From Heterobasidion occidentale (Eukaryota; Basidiomycota; Agaricomycetes; Russulales; Bondarzewiaceae), in contig JBCAQO010000060.1 of the NCBI GenBank assembly GCA_039111635.1, forward strand, positions 1-46,932: a DNA stretch of 46,932 nucleotides. Reading direction: 5' to 3'. Below the pieces are notes generated by a model that saw only the letters and a list, made by a program, of their open reading frames with translations, was not told where the DNA came from and ran no database searches. Positions 42,697-46,932 of this stretch are shown here, piece after piece. The stretch's first letter is position 1, and each line of letters starts with the position of its first letter. Both the position numbers and the translations under genes were made by a program.

Positions 42697-45600
42697 ATGG
42701 AATTGCCGCCGGCTTTCAGCGAGTCTTGTGTTTGCGGAAGGTCATTCTCGCTGCCATCGGCGCTCACTTACCACAGGCGCACATGTCAGAAAACCAAGAA
42801 AAGGTTTTCTGAGGCGCTAGCAAAAGCCAAAGAAGTGTGGGCTGCGAAGAAACGTCGTCGAACGGATGCTGATGGATCCAGAGCAGTTTTGGAGACAGCA
42901 CCGTTGGTCGCGGAGGTCTTGGAGCCAGCATTGTCGATCGCAGAGGTCCCTACACCAGCTGTACAACAGGTGAGTTTACATCTCAAAGTTTCGCCCTCAT
43001 CTGTATCTTAAGGTTTTCAGTCTATTCCACAGTCGTCCTCCGCAAATCAAGATGACCCAAACCTTTCTCTGGCAGAACGCAGGCCTCGTAGAGCAAATAC
43101 CAGGCTTCCTAAACGTTATCGTGACATGTTGCCTCAGCCCCCAGCTTTACCCGTTCAGTTGCAGTCGCTATCAGAGCCATCTTCTTCCGCGTCTATAACT
43201 CCGATGCAGTCGCCTCCCACCGTAGCCCTCTCTTCCGATCCACCTCAGGTGATTCAAAAGTCTTTGCGACAGATCTTGAAGTCTCCCCGAAACATTTTTG
43301 GGTTGTTTCGTCAGTATCATGCCACTGACTTTCCAGCACACGATCCCGAACGAGTCGCTGAAAAGCCTGCTTTGTCAACGCAGGATGACTCGAATGCCCT
43401 CCCTGAGTCTTCTTCTGCGCCGTCATTCTATCCTTATCCCAATCGCTCGTCATTTCTTCTCGGTGAATGGTACTGGAACGATGGAGTACGAAAATCTCAA
43501 TCGAGTTTCAAAAATCTCATCGACATCGTCGGCAGTACCGATTTTCGCCCGGAGGACGTCAGAAAAACGCCATGGAGCAGTATTGATCGCAAGCTGGCTG
43601 GTCAGGATGAGGATAATTGGGAGGACGAACAAGAGGAGGATGGGTGGATACACGACACCGTCAAGATATCTATCCCGTTCCACAAGAAATGTCTTCAACC
43701 AGGGGCGCAGGATTATGTCGTCACAAGTTTCCATCATCGACGGTTAGTGTCTGTGATTAAGGAAAAGATCACCAACCCGACAACCTTTCCCCACTTACAT
43801 CTCGAGCCATATAAACTGCTATGCCAACCTGGTAGTGCTCCAGAGGCAGTACAAGTCCACGGAGAAGCCTATACATCAGAGGCTTTTTTGGATGCACACA
43901 ACGCTCTGCAGGAAAGTCCAGGAGAACCAGGGTGTAGCCTTGAAAGAGTTGTCGCCGCGCTGATGTTTGCATCAGACGGCACTCATCTTTCGACCTTCGG
44001 CGATGCCAAACTGTGGCCTGCCTATCTTGCACTTGGCAATGAATCGAAGTATCGCCGGTGTAAACCATCTTGTCGTTCCTTCACTCATATAGCTTACTTC
44101 GAAAAGGTAAATCGCTTCCATTCTACAGACGAACGACACTGACGAAACGAAATAGCTCCCGGACGCTTTCAAGGATTTTGCTGCCGAAAGAATTGGAGGA
44201 AAGGGACCCAACAGCGCTTTCATGGCCCATTGTCAGCGCGATATGTTACAGGCCCAATGGAGGCTACTCCTTGACGACGAATTTCTGCATGCCTATGCGC
44301 ACGGCATTGTCATTGAGTGTTGTGATGGAGTCAAACGACGGTTCTATCCTCGAATATTCACTTACTCTGCTGACTATCCTGAAAAGTCTGTTTTTCCCCT
44401 TTTTGATATCACGGAGTACCCCATCACTCAATCATGTGTCCCAGGATCATTCTCGCCAGCATACGAAATCTCGGTGGTTGTCCTTGCCCACGTTGCCTGA
44501 TTCCTCTATCCCGGGTGCATAACATCGGTATGCCTCAGGATATGGCACAACGGGTGTCACTGGCTCGCGTGGATGACCAACACCGTCGGGTTGTTGTGTC
44601 GCTTGCTCGGGAAATAATCTATCACAAAAATTTTGCAGTAAACAGTTCTGCCGTAGAAAAGCTGTTGAAGCCAGAATCTTTGGTCCCAACAACAGTAAGT
44701 TTCTCGCTCTATGGCGTGAACATCCAAGTAAGCTAAACATTCATCTAGAATGCATTCTCGGAAAGACTGGCACCGCTTGGTTTCAACATGTTTGACATGT
44801 TTGTTGTCGATCTCTTGCACGAAATTGAGCTTGGCGTGTGGAAGTCATTGTTTATACACCTTCTCCGCATCCTCGATTGCGAGGACGAAGGGCTAAAGCA
44901 CATCTTAGACCGAAGGTATGCAGAGTCTTGTCGTCAACGACCAGGTGGCTCAATCTTCTGTCAGGTACCGACAGGTACCTTCGTTCGGTAGAGATGCGAT
45001 CAAACGTATATCTAGAAATGCTTCCGAATTGAAGAGGATGGCTGCCCGAGACTATGAAGACCTTCTACAGGTAGGATCAGTTCTCCTTGACTGGTGTTTT
45101 CGTTCTGAGATCTGCTGCAGTGTTCAATCCCCGTCTTCGAAGGACTCCTGCCTGAACCGCACAATCACCAGATCTTGCAGCTCTTGTTTGTACTGACTCA
45201 CTGGCATGGACTGGCAAAACTTCGAATGCACACCGATCACACCCTTTCCCTTTTAGCTACGCTGACCGCTGTTTTGGGAGAGCGTCTTCGAGAATTTGTC
45301 GACAACACATGCTCTGCTTTCAATACTCGGGAGCTCGCAAAAGAGAGCGCTGCTCGACAACGACGCCAGCAAAATAAAATGGCCAAACTTCCTCGTCCTG
45401 CATCTGTGCTCGCAAGCAGTTCAGCGGATACAGCCAGAAAGCCCAAGTCATTCAATTTGGAAACTTACAAGATTCACTCTCTTGGTGACTATGTTCGATC
45501 TATTATAGCATTTGGGACAACAGATTCATATTCTTCTCAATCGGTCCGTGCCTGTTTTTCTCTGTGTGCTTCCTGCGAATATTGACACATTCACAGGGTG

Positions 45601-46902
45601 AACGTGAACATCTTAGACCCAAAGGTAGTTTCTTGCGTACAAGCGGCAAAAATTATACAAAGCAACTCACACAGATCGAACGACGTGAGACTCGCATCCG
45701 CCAGCTTTCCTATAAACACGGCAAACAAGAGTCCGTCTCGAAGGATTTGAAACAGCGGTATCATATTGGCGAAACGGAAAAGTGCCCTGTGGTTCTTCCT
45801 CTCTTTTTACAGCGAAATTCAGGAGATCCCGCCATCAAAGTACGTTGATCATTTTCTCATGTGAAACTATCAGACACTTATGATCTTCAGGAATTCTTGT
45901 CCAAGCTCAGGGCTCATCTTCTTCCGCGCATACAAACTGTGTTACAGGTCGAAGCCGCTACGCTTCCTGAGTATTTGAGGACTGAAATTCCAGTCCGGGA
46001 CCCTACAAAGCGGGACGACTGCGATCTCATCTTCTTCAAGCACGACAAGCTCTATTTGCACAAGTTAGCGCGTTTCAATTACACGACTTACGATGTTCAA
46101 CGAGGACAGGACAACATTCATCCAGGTCACTCTCGCAGCAATGTCATGGTGTTGGCTAACGTGGATTCCGATGCAACAAGTCATCATTTTTGGTATGCGC
46201 AAGTCCTTGGAATTTACCATGCAAATGTTATCTACACCGGCTCCGGCATGTTGGATTACTGCCCTCGTCGTATGGACTTCTTGTGGGTCAGATGGTATGA
46301 GACCATGCCTGCGACGGACGATGGTTGGGACACTTGCGAATTAGATTGTCTCCGCTTTCCCCCTTTGAACAGGGAGGATTCCTTTGGATTTTTAGACCCA
46401 GTAGACGTTCTCCGGGAATGTCACATTATCCCAGCGTTCGCAAAAGGTCCTCGGCATGCAGATGGGATGGGTCTCTCCCGATGTGCCAAGGACGGACAGG
46501 ACTGGAAGGCTTACTATGTGAATCGGTGAGTGAACATCGTACTCGGCATATGAAAGCCCGACTCACGGTCTCGCGTCTAGGTTTGCTGATCGTGATATTC
46601 TGATGCGTTATCACTGGGGTATGGGCATTGGGCACATTCATGCCCACGAACGATCAACTCCTGTCATTCCTTCTGGACGACAAGGGCCCTTGGAATTTCT
46701 TGAGGAACCAGAGCCCACGACACGGGTGCCCGATCTTCAGGATACGGATATGGAGGAGAGAGAAGACCCAGAGCTGGCCTTGGAAGATCGTGAGGCAGAG
46801 GGATGGGAGGATGTGTCAGATTCAGAGGAATCCATGGAAGATCCGGAAAGTGTAGATGAGGACACAACGATGTTTGATGCCGAGGACATGGTGTTTTCAT
46901 AA
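42697..46902 (+). CDS. Plavaka/KDZ-superfamily DNA transposase, 1244 aa, intact
   Basis: Ten exons, all GT-AG and in phase: 42697-42969, 43021-44106, 44156-44385, 44445-44694, 44749-44915, 44965-45070, 45121-45543, 45597-45839, 45891-46525, 46581-46902. N-terminal zinc finger SCVCGRSFSLPSALTYHRRT-C (Cys11, Cys13, His26, Cys30), a basic linker, then the conserved Plavaka core: ERRPRRANTRLPKRYRD, LFRQYHATDFPAHDPE, HHRRLVSVIKEKITNP, ALMFASDGTHLSTFGDAKLW, NESKYRRCKPSC, FMAHCQRDMLQAQWRLLLDD, FYPRIFTYSADYPEK, LASIRNLGGCPCPRC, VVDLLHEIELGVWKSLFIHL and FEGLLPEPHNHQIL. Acidic Asp candidates lie in SDGTHLSTFGDAK and VVDLLHEIELGVWK. The C-terminus is strongly acidic (EEREDPELALEDREAEGW). No stop or frameshift, so it is either recently mobile or retained by the host. 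Only 30 bp remain to the window end. Confidence 0.93.
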
Positions 46903-46932
46903 TTCTATTGCACGATTCTTCGATAATCACAT

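Overview
The window is nuclear DNA of a basidiomycete, most likely an Agaricomycete mushroom. Genes are split by many 50-65 nt GT-AG introns. Several proteins belong to families I know mainly from Agaricomycetes: a Plavaka/KDZ transposase, a DUF6698-type protein, an OTT_1508-like deaminase and a tyrosine-recombinase retrotransposon. One conserved housekeeping gene at the left edge is followed by about 40 kb of accessory, transposon-rich sequence.

Layout. 1-6198 (+): a UFD4/TRIP12-type HECT ubiquitin ligase, N-terminus outside the window. 6359-13279 (+): a full-length Ngaro-like retrotransposon with split direct repeats (A1 - gag/RT/RNase H/tyrosine recombinase - B1 - A2 - extra ORF - B2), 160 bp past the HECT stop codon. 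14.4-20.9 kb: a small gene group holding a DUF6698-type (pseudo)gene (-), a 286-aa zinc-finger-like protein with a SUMO-interacting motif (+), a convergent 11-exon Ulp1-type SUMO protease (-), and a 288-aa orphan (+). 21.5-23 kb: decayed sequence with a Sec14/CRAL-TRIO relic.

23.6-32.9 kb: two inverted repeat arms rich in a 27-bp palindrome-ended motif enclose two orphan genes, one of 1058 aa and one of 325 aa. The right arm contains a nearly homogeneous 69-bp tandem array. 32.9-36.5 kb: decayed coding-like sequence, a small 122-aa gene model and a GC-rich minisatellite. 36.5-39.3 kb (+): a second large orphan gene. 39.5-41.9 kb (-): a 744-aa deaminase-family protein. 42.7-46.9 kb (+): an intact 10-exon Plavaka/KDZ transposase, with its right terminus beyond the window.

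Two points run through the region. First, about ten reading-frame breaks are single-base length changes in homopolymers, and four of them are in the HECT gene. This points to assembly error as much as to decay, so the 'broken' genes should be rechecked before being called pseudogenes. Second, the accessory genes fall in nucleic-acid and SUMO themes (transposase, recombinase, deaminase, SUMO protease, SUMO-binding zinc-finger protein), as expected of a mobile or host-defence neighbourhood. No joint function is shown by sequence alone.

All exon coordinates come from reading splice sites by eye and checking phase. Family names are from memory of conserved motifs, not from searches.
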